A stretch of 64,000 nt of DNA, from contig NZ_JABAGQ010000001.1 of the NCBI RefSeq assembly GCF_012844225.1, positions 711,236 through 775,235 of the forward strand, in the 5' to 3' direction. Positions 48,878 through 57,864 of this stretch are shown piece after piece (position 1 is the first letter of the stretch; the number at the start of each line of letters is the position of its first letter). The stretch comes from Rhodococcus sp. 105337 (GTDB lineage Bacteria > Actinomycetota > Actinomycetes > Mycobacteriales > Mycobacteriaceae). The notes under the pieces were generated by a model. It worked only from the letters and a program-made list of their open reading frames with translations, had not been told where the DNA came from and made no database searches. Both the position numbers and the translations under genes were made by a program.

Positions 48878-50149
48878 ATGAATATCGACGATATGGTGAT
48901 GATCAGCATCGACGACCACGTCGTGGAACCGGCTGACATCTTCGAAAAGCATTTCCCCAAGAGCTTGATGGATCAGGCGCCGCGCCTGACCGCCCATCCG
49001 CGCAATCCCAACGTGCAGGCCTGGCTGTTCCAGGACACGGTGGTCGGCAGCTCCGGACTCAACGCCGTCGTCTCCTGGCCCAAGAGCGAGTGGGGCATGG
49101 ACCCCACCGGCTACGCCGAAATGCGCCCCGGCGTCTACGACATGGACATGCGCGTGCGCGACATGGATGCCAACGGCACCCTGGCCGCCACGCTGTTCGC
49201 CACCTTCCCCGGCTTCGCCGGCACCCATCTGGCGAGCCTTCCCGACAAGAAACTGTCCCTCGCCGCCTGTAAGGCGTTCAACGACTGGGTCGTCGGTGAG
49301 GTCCCCGATGCCCACCCCGGACGGTTCATCCCGCTCGGCATCATCCCGTTCTTCGACGTCGACGAATCCGTCGAGGAGATCGCGCGGCTCGCCGCCATGG
49401 GATGCCGCTCGATCAGCATCCCGGAAACCCCGTACGGCGTCGGCGAAGGGTTTCCCGACTTCAAGTCCGGCTACTGGGACCCGATCTTCAAGGCCTGCGT
49501 CGACCACAACATCGTGCTCAGCCTGCACATCGGCGGGGGAATCAACCTCGTCAAGCGCCCCGAAGGCTTCAACATCGACGACATGCTGATGCTGACACCG
49601 CTGATCTCGACCATCGCCGCCACCGACATCATGCTCAGCGGAGCGTTCCGGAAGTTCCCGGATCTCAAGGTCGCCATGAGCGAGGGCGGCGTGGGCTGGG
49701 TGGCTCCGTGGCTCGACCGTCTCGAGCGGCACATCGTCAACCAGTCCTGGACGGGAGCGAGCTTCCTGCCCACGGGCACGACCCCGACGGACGTGTGGCG
49801 CAGCAACTTCCTGGCGTGCTACATCACCGAGCCGAGCGGCCTGAACAATCGCGCACACCTGGGCATCGACACCATCGCGTGGGAGTGCGACTACCCGCAC
49901 TCGGATTCGACCTGGCCGAACTCACCGGAAATCCTGAAAGCCGAGCTGGATCGAGCACGCTGCACCGACGAGGAGATCGACAAGATCACGTTCGGAAATG
50001 CCGCGCGGTTCTTCGAGTGGGATCCGTTCGCCCACATCCCTCGTGAGCAGGCGACGGTCGGTGCTCTGCGCGCCCGGGCCACGGACGTCGACATCAGCGA
50101 AACCTCCAAGACCGAGTACCGCCGCCGCTACGAACTCGCCCAGTCGTAA
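48878..50149 (+). CDS. Amidohydrolase family 2 (ACMSD-like) protein
   Basis: 423 residues of the metal-dependent TIM barrel. ISIDDHVVEPADIF at residues 9-22 supplies the first ligands (Asp-x-His type), SLHIGGG near residue 207 the next histidine and ECDYPHSDSTWP near residue 336 the final aspartate. ACMSD relatives decarboxylate or hydrolyse ring-derived acids; many of these large actinobacterial members are annotated only as amidohydrolases. GAGGAATCG before the ATG. Same operon as the P450. Confidence 0.9.
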   Translation: MNIDDMVMISIDDHVVEPADIFEKHFPKSLMDQAPRLTAHPRNPNVQAWLFQDTVVGSSGLNAVVSWPKSEWGMDPTGYAEMRPGVYDMDMRVRDMDANGTLAATLFATFPGFAGTHLASLPDKKLSLAACKAFNDWVVGEVPDAHPGRFIPLGIIPFFDVDESVEEIARLAAMGCRSISIPETPYGVGEGFPDFKSGYWDPIFKACVDHNIVLSLHIGGGINLVKRPEGFNIDDMLMLTPLISTIAATDIMLSGAFRKFPDLKVAMSEGGVGWVAPWLDRLERHIVNQSWTGASFLPTGTTPTDVWRSNFLACYITEPSGLNNRAHLGIDTIAWECDYPHSDSTWPNSPEILKAELDRARCTDEEIDKITFGNAARFFEWDPFAHIPREQATVGALRARATDVDISETSKTEYRRRYELAQS

Positions 50150-50181
50150 GCGGCGACCGCCGACCGAAAAGGAAACACGAC

Positions 50182-50943
50182 ATGACAGATACTCCGCAGC
50201 TCGATGGCAAGGTTGCCATCGTCACCGGCGCCGGAGGCGGCATCGGGCGGGCCTACTCCCGGGGACTCGCCGAAGCCGGCGCAGCCGTGGTGCTTGCCGA
50301 CGTCAACATCGAGTCCGCCACAGCGGCTGCCGACGAACTGACGGCCGCGGGACATCGCGCACTCGCCGTCGCCGTCGACGTCCGGGACGAAACGAGCGCC
50401 GGTGAGATGGCGGCCACGGCGGCCACGCACTTCGGGTCCGTCGACATCCTGGTCAACAATGCCGGACTGATGGCCGAAGTGGTCGGCGAGGGCTCTCTCA
50501 CCACCATGGACATAGACCTCTGGAACCGCACGCTCGCCGTCAACCTCACCGGTCCCCTGCTCTGCAGCCGCGCCGTAGTTCCCTATATGAAGGAACGCGG
50601 CTACGGCAAGATCGTGAACCAGTCGTCGAGCGGCGCCTTCATGGCCGCACAGGCCTACGGCATCACCAAACTGGGCCTGGTGAGCATGACCGTGTCGCTG
50701 GCACGCGAACTGGCGCCGTTCGGTATCCGCGTGAATGCGATCGCACCGGGAATGGTCAACACCGAGGCCGGGTCGATCGCCTCGCCGCCCGAGCTCAAGG
50801 AGATGGTCAAGCACGCCATCCCGTTCCCCTTCGGCGAACCGGAGGAGCTGATTCCCGGGCTGCTGTATCTGGTCTCGTCCGGCAGCGACTGGGTGACCGG
50901 CCACACCCTCAACATCGACGGCGGCTGGGTCGTACGAGTCTGA
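50182..50943 (+). CDS. SDR family oxidoreductase
   Basis: 253 residues. TGAGGGIG near residue 15, NNAG near residue 92, SSS catalytic serine and YGITK near residue 158; NIDGGW at the end. AAAAGGAAA before the ATG. It follows the amidohydrolase by 32 bp and probably oxidises the alcohol made by the P450 in the same operon (inference). Confidence 0.92.
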   Translation: MTDTPQLDGKVAIVTGAGGGIGRAYSRGLAEAGAAVVLADVNIESATAAADELTAAGHRALAVAVDVRDETSAGEMAATAATHFGSVDILVNNAGLMAEVVGEGSLTTMDIDLWNRTLAVNLTGPLLCSRAVVPYMKERGYGKIVNQSSSGAFMAAQAYGITKLGLVSMTVSLARELAPFGIRVNAIAPGMVNTEAGSIASPPELKEMVKHAIPFPFGEPEELIPGLLYLVSSGSDWVTGHTLNIDGGWVVRV

Positions 50944-50982
50944 TGCTGCTGTCCTTCAATACTTCTCGTAGAAAGTGAACGC

Positions 50983-51309
50983 ATGAAGAACTACCTGCTC
51001 GTCGAATCACATCCCTCTCACCCCGAGCGTCTCGAGGAATTCAATCGGTGGTACGACGAGGTCCATATCCCCGAGGTTGTAGCACTCGACGGATTCGTCG
51101 GCGCTATCCGCCTGGCACCGGCCGACCCCGACGGGGGACCGTCGGTCACCATCTACGAACTCGACGGTGACCCACAGGCCGCCAAGGACAATGTGCACGC
51201 GGCCGCGGCGGCGAAGCAGCTGAACATGTCCGACTCGCTGAGCTACGGCCCGATTCCGAAGATGCGCATCCTCGCGCTGCAATCGGAATACTCCAAGCCG
51301 CGCGTATAG
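50983..51309 (+). CDS. EthD-/dimeric alpha-beta-barrel-like small protein
   Basis: 108 residues with the ferredoxin-like pattern LVESHPSHPERLEEFNRWYDEVHIPEVVAL near the N-terminus, which resembles EthD and DUF4286 proteins in catabolic clusters. The conserved WYDEVHIPE segment supports this. The molecular role of such proteins is unclear; EthD is needed with a P450 system for ether degradation in rhodococci. Last gene of the P450 operon. Confidence 0.8.
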   Translation: MKNYLLVESHPSHPERLEEFNRWYDEVHIPEVVALDGFVGAIRLAPADPDGGPSVTIYELDGDPQAAKDNVHAAAAAKQLNMSDSLSYGPIPKMRILALQSEYSKPRV

Positions 51310-51350
51310 CGCATCACGAACTGCGGGGGCGACGAAAACCCCTGTGCGAC

Positions 51351-51378
51351 GGGCGGGGACGCGACAGCGTCCTCGCCC
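51351..51378. terminator. Hairpin terminator between convergent genes
   Basis: Stem GGGCGGGGACGC with GCGTCCTCGCCC, one mismatch, GACA loop. Confidence 0.7.
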
Positions 51379-51411
51379 TGCGCGCTTCGCGACTGTGCTT
51401 TTGTTCCGGAC

Positions 51412-52335
51412 TCAGTACTCCCCGAGGTCACCCCTGGAGCGCCGCACCCCCAACGCGTCGGCGAGCACGGCACACTGCTCGTCGAAGAAGCCCTGCGCCA
51501 CACGCTTTCTCGACGCTACGAGATCGAAACCGTGGAATGCGCCCTCGACGATGTGGAATCCGCACGGCACTCCCGCCGATGCCAACCGGTCGGCGTACTC
51601 GCGATTCTCCGCGAAGAACAGATCGTGTGAACCCACACCGATCCACGCTGGAGGAAGATCGCCGAGGTCGTCACGTCGCGCCGGCACCGCTTCGCTCCGG
51701 TCGGCCGCGCCGAGGTAGCTTTCCCACCCGAACCGATTCGACCTCTCGTCCCACAAACGGGTGTGCCGCGGTCCGGCACCGGTGCGATCGTCGAGCATCG
51801 GGTACACCAGCAACTGGAAAACCGGCGGTGGGATCTCCCGGTCACGAGCGCGGAACGCGAGCGCGGCAGCAAGTCCCCCGCCGGCGCTCGCACCGCCGAT
51901 CGCAATCCGCGAGGCGTCCACTTCCGGACGCCGGGTCAGCCACTCGTAGATTCGGCTGCAGTCCTCGACCGGGACCGGATACGAATGTTCCGGTGCAAGC
52001 CGGTACTCGACCGATGCCACCGTGATTCCGAGTTCTTCCGCGAACCGCCGGCAGAGTGCGTCGTCCTGTGCGGCGCGCCCGAACACGTACCCACCGCCGT
52101 GAATCCAGAGCAGGGCGGGCCCTGGTTCGTCACCCCGAGCGGTCGACGGACGGAACCAGCGGACGGCGACACCGGGTTCGAGCACATAGACATCCGGATC
52201 TTTGCCACGGATCGCGCGAGTGAGCGTGCGCAGCACCGGCAGCGACCTCGGAGTGACCGTCCGGCGGGGTGCAAGCAGCGCGATCCACCGCAGATCGGGA
52301 TGGAATCCAGGTAGCGAACGCAGGCGATCGATCAA
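51412..52335 (-). CDS. Alpha/beta hydrolase, hormone-sensitive-lipase family esterase
   Basis: 307 residues. HGGGYVFG oxyanion motif near residue 79, nucleophile serine in GASAGG near residue 150, a probable acid in GSHDLFFAENREY near residue 240 and the histidine in GAFHGFD near residue 271. Hydrolyses short or medium carboxyl esters. It is monocistronic, has no GAGAAT-type operator upstream and no signal peptide, so it is cytosolic. It might release an alcohol/acid substrate for the island or be unrelated. Confidence 0.92.
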   Translation of the reverse strand: MIDRLRSLPGFHPDLRWIALLAPRRTVTPRSLPVLRTLTRAIRGKDPDVYVLEPGVAVRWFRPSTARGDEPGPALLWIHGGGYVFGRAAQDDALCRRFAEELGITVASVEYRLAPEHSYPVPVEDCSRIYEWLTRRPEVDASRIAIGGASAGGGLAAALAFRARDREIPPPVFQLLVYPMLDDRTGAGPRHTRLWDERSNRFGWESYLGAADRSEAVPARRDDLGDLPPAWIGVGSHDLFFAENREYADRLASAGVPCGFHIVEGAFHGFDLVASRKRVAQGFFDEQCAVLADALGVRRSRGDLGEY

Positions 52336-52401
52336 GAATCACCTCGGTCGGCAACCGGCATTGTTGATCTCCTTGTCGTTCCGGGTCCGGCGATAATAGA
52401 C

Positions 52402-52450
52402 GCATCGAGACGGGCACCGGGTGCTCGGTGCCCGGTGCCCGCCTCGATGC
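52402..52450. terminator. Long hairpin after leftward operon
   Basis: Arms GCATCGAGaCGGGCACCGGG and complement, about 19 paired bases with one bulge, between the end of the hydratase gene (52459) and the start of the esterase gene (52335). Confidence 0.7.
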
Positions 52451-52458
52451 CCGCTGGA

Positions 52459-53226
52459 TCAGGACTTTGCGGCAGTCAGCTTTGCGATGTTGGACTGGAA
52501 GTCGGCGCTCCGGAACGTCATCTCCTCGGCACTCATCGCGTAGTCGAGTGTCGCCAGCACAGCCCGTTCGAGATGAATGTTGAGCAGTCTCTTGGTGGCC
52601 TCGATAGCCTTTTGTGGCTGCTCCGAAATGCGCTTGGCGCACGCGAGCGCCTCGCTCAGCGGGTCGGCGACGACGTGGTTCGCCAGGCCCAGTTGGCAGG
52701 CACGTTCGGCAGGAATCCGCTGGCCACTGAACGCGAACTCCTTGGCCTGCAGCAAGCTGATCTGGAGCGGCCACGTCAGGGGGCCACCGTCGGCGGCGAC
52801 CAAACCGACCTGGACGTGGGGGTCCGCCAGGTACGACTTCTCGCCCATGTAGACCATGTCGCTGAGCGCGACCAGACTGCAGCCCAGACCCACGGCCGGA
52901 CCGTTGACCGCCGCGATCACGGGAATGCGGCACCGTGCCATTCCGAGCACGATCTCCCGGCCGTCGGCGATCGTCTTCGCCCGCAGGTCCGCGTCTTTCG
53001 CCAGTTCGGCGAGGTAGGTGAAGTCGCCACCGGCGGAGAATGCCCGGCCGGCACCGGTGATCACCGCAGCACGCGCGTCGCGGTCGGCGCTCAGGCGCGG
53101 CCACAACCGGGCCAGTCCCTCGTGCAGGGGATCGTTGACGGCGTTGAGGTCGTCGGGCCGGTTGAGGGTGATGATCCGCAGGGAACCATCGGCCCTGACG
53201 TCGATTTCGTCGGGCATGTCGTACAT
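52459..53226 (-). CDS. Enoyl-CoA hydratase/isomerase family protein
   Basis: 255 residues of the crotonase fold. AFSAGGDFTYL near residue 62 and AVGLGCSLVALSD near residue 107 form the oxyanion hole; VGLVAADGGPLTWP replaces the usual first glutamate region and carries an aspartate. ATG at 53226 lies 1 bp after the ACAD stop; an ATG at 53217 is an alternative. Last gene of the ligase-ACAD-ACAD-hydratase operon from 56637. Confidence 0.93.
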   Translation of the reverse strand: MYDMPDEIDVRADGSLRIITLNRPDDLNAVNDPLHEGLARLWPRLSADRDARAAVITGAGRAFSAGGDFTYLAELAKDADLRAKTIADGREIVLGMARCRIPVIAAVNGPAVGLGCSLVALSDMVYMGEKSYLADPHVQVGLVAADGGPLTWPLQISLLQAKEFAFSGQRIPAERACQLGLANHVVADPLSEALACAKRISEQPQKAIEATKRLLNIHLERAVLATLDYAMSAEEMTFRSADFQSNIAKLTAAKS

Positions 53227-53227
53227 G

Positions 53228-54316
53228 TCAGACCCCCAATCCGAGGATGCGTGAAGCGATGATGTTCTTCTGGATCTGCGAGGTGCCGCCCATGACACTC
53301 TGTGCCCGGCTGTACATGTACGACCCCAGCAGCTCGGGATCGCGGGTACCGGCCACGGACAAGGCCGCGTGCCCGACCGACTGGTCGACCCACGTCATGA
53401 GCAGCTTGTCGAGCGAGCCCTCCGACCCGTGCGAGACGCCGTCGAGTTGTTCGGACAACCGGCGCCGCACGTGCAGTCGCAGCATCTCCGATTGCACCGC
53501 GGCCCAGGCCAGGTCTTCGGGCGGCCTGCCCTCGACACGGGCGGCGAGCTGGCGGACGAGCTTGCCGTAGCGCGCGGCGAATCCGAGCGTGGACGGTTCC
53601 CGCTCGTGACCGACGACCGTCATCGCCACACGCCAGCCTTCGCCGGGCGCACCGACCATCCGGTCCGCAGGAACCCGGGCGCCGTCGAACAGCACCTGCC
53701 CGAATTCCTTGGTGACGCCACTGATCATCTTCAGGGGCCGCTGCTCGATCCCGTCCTGGTGCATGTCGACGATGAACGCCGAAATCCCCTTGTGCCGAGG
53801 CGCCGTCGGATCGGTGCGCGCGAGCAGCAGGCACCAGTCCGCCACATCGGAATAACTCGTCCAGACCTTGTGCCCGTGCAGGACGTATTCGTCGCCGTCT
53901 CGCGTGGCGGTGGTCGTGAGCGACGCCAGGTCGGAGCCGGCACCGGGTTCGCTGAAGCCCTGGCACCACCGCTCGGTCCCGTTGATCATCCCCGGCAGGA
54001 ACCGATCGCACAGTTCTTCACCGGCGTGGTGGCCGAGCCCCACGACGAGGTAGCCCAGGCTGGGTCGCGGCGGCGCACCCGCGATGGCGAGTTCCTCGTC
54101 GAGGATCACGTCGTATACGGGCGGCAGGTCTTGTCCGCCATGCTTTTCCGGCCAGGACAAACCGAAGAATCCGGCGCCGTACAGTGCCTGGTGCCAGTCA
54201 CCCTGGCGAGCCCAGTACTCGTCCCCCGAGGTGGGGAACGTGCCGGCTACCTGAGCGAGCCACGTGCGCAGGCGTTCGCGGAAGGCTGCTTCGTCCGGCG
54301 AGTCACGAAAGTCCAA
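53228..54316 (-). CDS. Acyl-CoA dehydrogenase, alpha-type partner of a heteromeric pair
   Basis: 362 residues. FSEPGAGSDLASLTTTA near residue 125, YVLHGHKVWTSYSD and the C-terminal MGGTSQIQKNIIASRILGLG. Length and pairing match the alpha subunit at 32754. It overlaps the 301-residue ACAD-like gene upstream by 14 bp. Expected to oxidise a bulky or branched acyl-CoA with electrons going to ETF. Confidence 0.93.
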   Translation of the reverse strand: MDFRDSPDEAAFRERLRTWLAQVAGTFPTSGDEYWARQGDWHQALYGAGFFGLSWPEKHGGQDLPPVYDVILDEELAIAGAPPRPSLGYLVVGLGHHAGEELCDRFLPGMINGTERWCQGFSEPGAGSDLASLTTTATRDGDEYVLHGHKVWTSYSDVADWCLLLARTDPTAPRHKGISAFIVDMHQDGIEQRPLKMISGVTKEFGQVLFDGARVPADRMVGAPGEGWRVAMTVVGHEREPSTLGFAARYGKLVRQLAARVEGRPPEDLAWAAVQSEMLRLHVRRRLSEQLDGVSHGSEGSLDKLLMTWVDQSVGHAALSVAGTRDPELLGSYMYSRAQSVMGGTSQIQKNIIASRILGLGV

Positions 54317-55208
54317 GGTCGATCTCCTCCAGGCTCACGGGGAACAGTTCGGTGGACGTCAGCGCCCGCCGCAGATAGACGTGCTCGATGCACTCCCAGG
54401 TGTTGCCGATGCCGCCGTGCACCTGGACGGCGGTTTCGCACACTGTGCGTGCCGCTCGCGCGCAGTAGATCTTCGCGATGCGCGCTGCGCGGACCGCGTC
54501 GGCCGGTGCAAGCTCGTCGACCGCCCATGCCGCGTGCCGCAGCACGCTGATCGATCCTTCGATCAACGCTTGGCTCTCGGCGAGCAGGTGCGCCACGGCC
54601 TGATACGAGCCGATCGCCTTGCCGTACTGCTCGCGAATCTTGGCGTACTCGATCGCGACAGTCTGTGCTCCGCGGGCCGTGCCGACCAGGTCGGCACACG
54701 TCGCCACCAACGCGAGCGCGTATCCGCGCTCGATGGGCTCGGCGTCCAGATCTCCGATTGGGGTGTACGGCTCGGCGAGGGTGGCGAATCCGCGGGTGAG
54801 GTCGGCACCGGGTGCTGCCTCGCCGATCTCGGCAGACAGCACTGTCGTGCCGCGGACCACCAGGGCCTGCTTCAGGCCGTGTGCGTCGAACGCGTCGTCA
54901 CCGATCGCTATCGCCCACGTCTGCTGGTCCTCACTGAGGTGACGACGCAGATCGTCGGCGAGCACGGGCCCGAGGAAGGGAACGTCGACGAGGCCGCGGC
55001 CGAATTCCTCGGCGATGATCGCCACCTCGACTCCCGACGCACCGTCGGAGCGCAGCGAGCGCCAGCCGGTGGAGTCGACGGTCTTCTCCAGTCGCGCGCG
55101 GCGCGCCGCGTCGTCGAGGCCCTGGACCGATCCCGGTCCCAGCTCGTCGGCCAGCCTGGCGGCAGCGTCTCTCAGCTGCTGTTGTTCATTCGTCAGACGT
55201 ACGTCCAT
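54303..55208 (-). CDS. Acyl-CoA dehydrogenase-like protein, beta-type partner
   Basis: 301 residues, shorter than classical ACADs. The N-terminal helical domain (TNEQQQLRDAAARLADEL) and C-terminal domain (YAKIREQYGKAIGSYQAVAHLLAE near residue 200; VQVHGGIGNTWECIEHVYLRRA near 262) are kept, while the central beta-domain is reduced. Beta-type subunit of the third heteromeric pair in the window. It overlaps the CoA ligase stop by 23 bp. Confidence 0.92.
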   Translation of the reverse strand: MDVRLTNEQQQLRDAAARLADELGPGSVQGLDDAARRARLEKTVDSTGWRSLRSDGASGVEVAIIAEEFGRGLVDVPFLGPVLADDLRRHLSEDQQTWAIAIGDDAFDAHGLKQALVVRGTTVLSAEIGEAAPGADLTRGFATLAEPYTPIGDLDAEPIERGYALALVATCADLVGTARGAQTVAIEYAKIREQYGKAIGSYQAVAHLLAESQALIEGSISVLRHAAWAVDELAPADAVRAARIAKIYCARAARTVCETAVQVHGGIGNTWECIEHVYLRRALTSTELFPVSLEEIDLGLS

Positions 55209-56637
55209 GGCGCTCCTCGAGTAGTCGGCGCAACACCTTGCCGGAGGGCAAGCGGGGAATTTCGGGGACGAGAATCACGCGGCTGGGTCGCTTGTAGGAC
55301 GCGAGCCGTTCGCCCACATAGGCGATGACCTCGTCGGGATCGATCGTCGCGGTGGCGGCGGCCGACACCGCCGCTACCACTGCCTCGCCCGCGGCCTCGT
55401 CGGCGACTCCGAACACCGCGCAGTCGGCTACGTCCGGGTGGCCGTGCAGTACCGCTTCGACTTCGGCGGGAGCGACCTGAAAGCCTTTGACCTTGATCAT
55501 TTCCTTGGATCGGTCGGTGATACGGACCCAGCCGTCTTCGTCGACGGACCCGACATCGCCCGTTCGGTACCACCCGTCGTCGAAGGCGTCGACGGTCGCC
55601 TTGTCCGGAAGATAACCGGCCATGAGCGACGGGGATTTCACCTGGATCTCGCCGCGTTCACCCGGCGCGACCTGTTGGCCCGTGCCGAGCGACACGACTC
55701 GCAACTCCACACCGGGGGCGGCGCGGCCGACGCTGTCGAGACGGGCGCCGCTCACCGGGTTGCACGCGATGACGGGTACTTCGCTCGCACCGTAGGCCGG
55801 GACCCATGGCACACCGGTGCGGCGCGTGATCGTCGCGGCAACACTCTCGGTGACCGGGGTCGCCCCCCACATGATGTAGCGGAGCGAGGACAGGTCCAGC
55901 GACTCGAGGTCGGGATACGAGGCGATGGCCATGGCGATGGGAGCGACGGCCATCTCCACGGTGATCTTGTCCCGCTCGATGTGACGCAGGACGGTCTCGA
56001 GGTCGAACCGCCTGTGGAGTCGCATCCAGGCACCGGCTTCGAGCACCGTGGCGATGTTGAGGAGACCGAGGATGTGCGACGGCGGCGTGGCGATCTGGAT
56101 CCGGTCTGCCGGCGTCAATGCGAGAGCGTCGCGCCAGTGCACCACTGCGGCGCCGAAGGACGCGTGTGTGTGCCGGACGGCTTTGGGCAGGCCCGTGGTT
56201 CCCGAACTGAACACGAGCACCGCGTCCGCATCCCGATCCGCACCCGAGGGAAAGCCCGATCCGCCGCGGGCGGTTTCCCACCGCTCCGGGACGGGATCGT
56301 CGAGGTGCACCATCGGAAGGGGAGCATCGCGGTCCGCCGCGGCTTCGGCGAGGACGGCCGCGTCCCCTACCGCCGCCACCGGGCCGGTGACGGCGAAGGC
56401 GTGCTCGACCTCGGTCCGCTTCCAGGACGGGCTCAGGAGGACGACGACGGCGCCGAGGCGCCAGATCGCCTTGACCGCGATCAGGAACTCGGGACGGTTC
56501 GACGACATCAGTGCGACCCGGTCGCCCGTACCGACGCCCTGGTCGCGGAGACGCAGTGCGAGACCGTCGGCGCATGCGTCGAGATCGGCGAGTGTGTACT
56601 CGCGATCTTCGAATGCCAGCACGGCGGGCTCTGTCAT
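55186..56637 (-). CDS. AMP-dependent acyl-CoA synthetase
   Basis: 483 residues, ANL superfamily. VFSSGTTGLPKAVRHTH near residue 155, WGATPV and YGASEVP acyl-site motifs, YRTGDVGSVDEDGWVRITDR hinge, and LPSGKVLRRLLEE with the catalytic lysine. It resembles 4-coumarate/medium-chain ligases. The ATG at 56637 is preferred because the frame upstream runs through operator pair J. First gene of the operon to 52459, divergent from the ferredoxin reductase. Confidence 0.93.
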   Translation of the reverse strand: MTEPAVLAFEDREYTLADLDACADGLALRLRDQGVGTGDRVALMSSNRPEFLIAVKAIWRLGAVVVLLSPSWKRTEVEHAFAVTGPVAAVGDAAVLAEAAADRDAPLPMVHLDDPVPERWETARGGSGFPSGADRDADAVLVFSSGTTGLPKAVRHTHASFGAAVVHWRDALALTPADRIQIATPPSHILGLLNIATVLEAGAWMRLHRRFDLETVLRHIERDKITVEMAVAPIAMAIASYPDLESLDLSSLRYIMWGATPVTESVAATITRRTGVPWVPAYGASEVPVIACNPVSGARLDSVGRAAPGVELRVVSLGTGQQVAPGERGEIQVKSPSLMAGYLPDKATVDAFDDGWYRTGDVGSVDEDGWVRITDRSKEMIKVKGFQVAPAEVEAVLHGHPDVADCAVFGVADEAAGEAVVAAVSAAATATIDPDEVIAYVGERLASYKRPSRVILVPEIPRLPSGKVLRRLLEERHGRTSDE

Positions 56638-56667
56638 GGCGCTCTCTCGCGTATGGGAATCGTCCCG

Positions 56668-56703
56668 AGAGGTTTCACTCTCGCGTGTGAGAATAGTACT
56701 CTC
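56668..56703. promoter_or_regulatory. Tandem operator pair J
   Basis: Good copy at 56689-56703 (GAGAATAGTACTCTC) and a half-matching copy at 56668-56682 (AGAGGTTTCACTCTC) with centres 21 bp apart. A CGAGAG/CTCTCG repeat (56666-56683) overlaps the latter. TAGAAT at 56711-56716 is a plausible -10 for the rightward gene. Confidence 0.65.
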
Positions 56704-56740
56704 CACTTAGTAGAATATTCATACCAGGAGGAGACGGTCC

Positions 56741-57787
56741 ATGGCGAGACCACCATTGTTTCAGCGCGCGACCGTGACCCGGATCGTGAAGGAGACCGAC
56801 GACGCGCGCACCTACGTGCTCGCTCCGCACGACGGACCCTTCACCTACAAGTCCGGGCAGTTCTGCACCTTCAAGGTGACGGTCGACGGAACCGACCTGT
56901 ACCGGTCGTACTCGATGTCGAGTGCTCCCGAGACCGACACCGAACTGATGACCACCGTCAAGCGGGTACCCGGAGGCGCGGTCTCGAACTGGCTCCATGA
57001 TCATGTGGCAGAGGGCGATGAAGTCGACATCACCCGCCCGGCAGGCACTTTCCTGCTCCGCCCGGCCGAGGGCCCGGTGCTCGGATTCGCGGGCGGCAGC
57101 GGCATCACTCCGATTCTGTCGCTGGCCAAGAGTGCCCTCGCCTCCACCGACCGCCGAGTCCGCCTGCTCATCGCCGACCGCGATCGTGCCTCCGCCATCT
57201 TCGAGACGGTCACCGCAGACCTGGTCGCCCGGTATCCGGGGCGGTTCGAGGTCGTCCGGCACTACGACGACGAGAGCGGACTGCTCGATCCCGCCTCCGT
57301 TGCGGCCTTCGTCGGACCCGACACGGCGGCCGACAGTTACCTGTGCGGACCGGAGCCCTTCATGGACATGATCGAAGGCGCACTGACGGGCCCGGGCAAC
57401 GTGTACAGCGAACGCTTCGGAAGTGCCGCCGAACCCATCCGCCCCGACGTCCCGGTTGCGGACCTCCCGGCTGCGGACGCACCCGTGGCCGCCGCAACAC
57501 CCGCTCCGCCGATCGAGGGCACGGTCTCGATCCGTCTCGGAAGCCAGCGGGTGTCCGTCCCGCGACATCCGGGCGAGACTCTGCTCGAGAGCGCCCGGCG
57601 GGCCGGACTGGCACCGCCGTTCTCGTGCGAGGCAGGGAACTGCGCGACCTGCATCGCCAAGATCGTCGACGGCAGTGCGACGATGCGCGTGAACGACGCA
57701 CTCAGCGACGACGAGATCGCCGACGGCTACGTCCTCACGTGCCAGGCAGTGCCCGACAGCAACGACATCCGGGTGCGGTACGAGTAG
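56741..57787 (+). CDS. Oxygenase reductase: FAD/NAD(P)H-binding with C-terminal 2Fe-2S ferredoxin (KshB/HmpB-like)
   Basis: 348 residues in FNR-then-ferredoxin order. FAD motif RSYS (55-58), NAD-binding GGSGITP (118-124), CGPEPFM near residue 205, and plant-type 2Fe-2S cysteines C296, C301, C304 and C334. Same architecture as KshB, the reductase of 3-ketosteroid 9alpha-hydroxylase. It is the only Rieske-type reductase in the window, so it probably serves both oxygenase copies from a distance. AGGAGGAGA before the ATG; a strong terminator follows. Confidence 0.95.
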   Translation: MARPPLFQRATVTRIVKETDDARTYVLAPHDGPFTYKSGQFCTFKVTVDGTDLYRSYSMSSAPETDTELMTTVKRVPGGAVSNWLHDHVAEGDEVDITRPAGTFLLRPAEGPVLGFAGGSGITPILSLAKSALASTDRRVRLLIADRDRASAIFETVTADLVARYPGRFEVVRHYDDESGLLDPASVAAFVGPDTAADSYLCGPEPFMDMIEGALTGPGNVYSERFGSAAEPIRPDVPVADLPAADAPVAAATPAPPIEGTVSIRLGSQRVSVPRHPGETLLESARRAGLAPPFSCEAGNCATCIAKIVDGSATMRVNDALSDDEIADGYVLTCQAVPDSNDIRVRYE

Positions 57788-57812
57788 AGGTTCACCGGAA
57801 CCTGCACGACGG

Positions 57813-57851
57813 ACAGTGATCTGCTCGGGAGATTCCCGAGCAGATCACTGT
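57813..57851. terminator. Bidirectional terminator hairpin
   Basis: Perfect 18-bp stem ACAGTGATCTGCTCGGGA with a 3-nt GAT loop, between convergent genes. Confidence 0.82.
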
Positions 57852-57864
57852 TGCGAGCAGAGGA

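Noticed and set aside
56710..56724. TAGAATATTC as a third operator copy in region J
   Set aside because: Although 21 bp from the good copy, it is GAATATTC without the three-base spacer, and TAGAAT fits a -10 element better.
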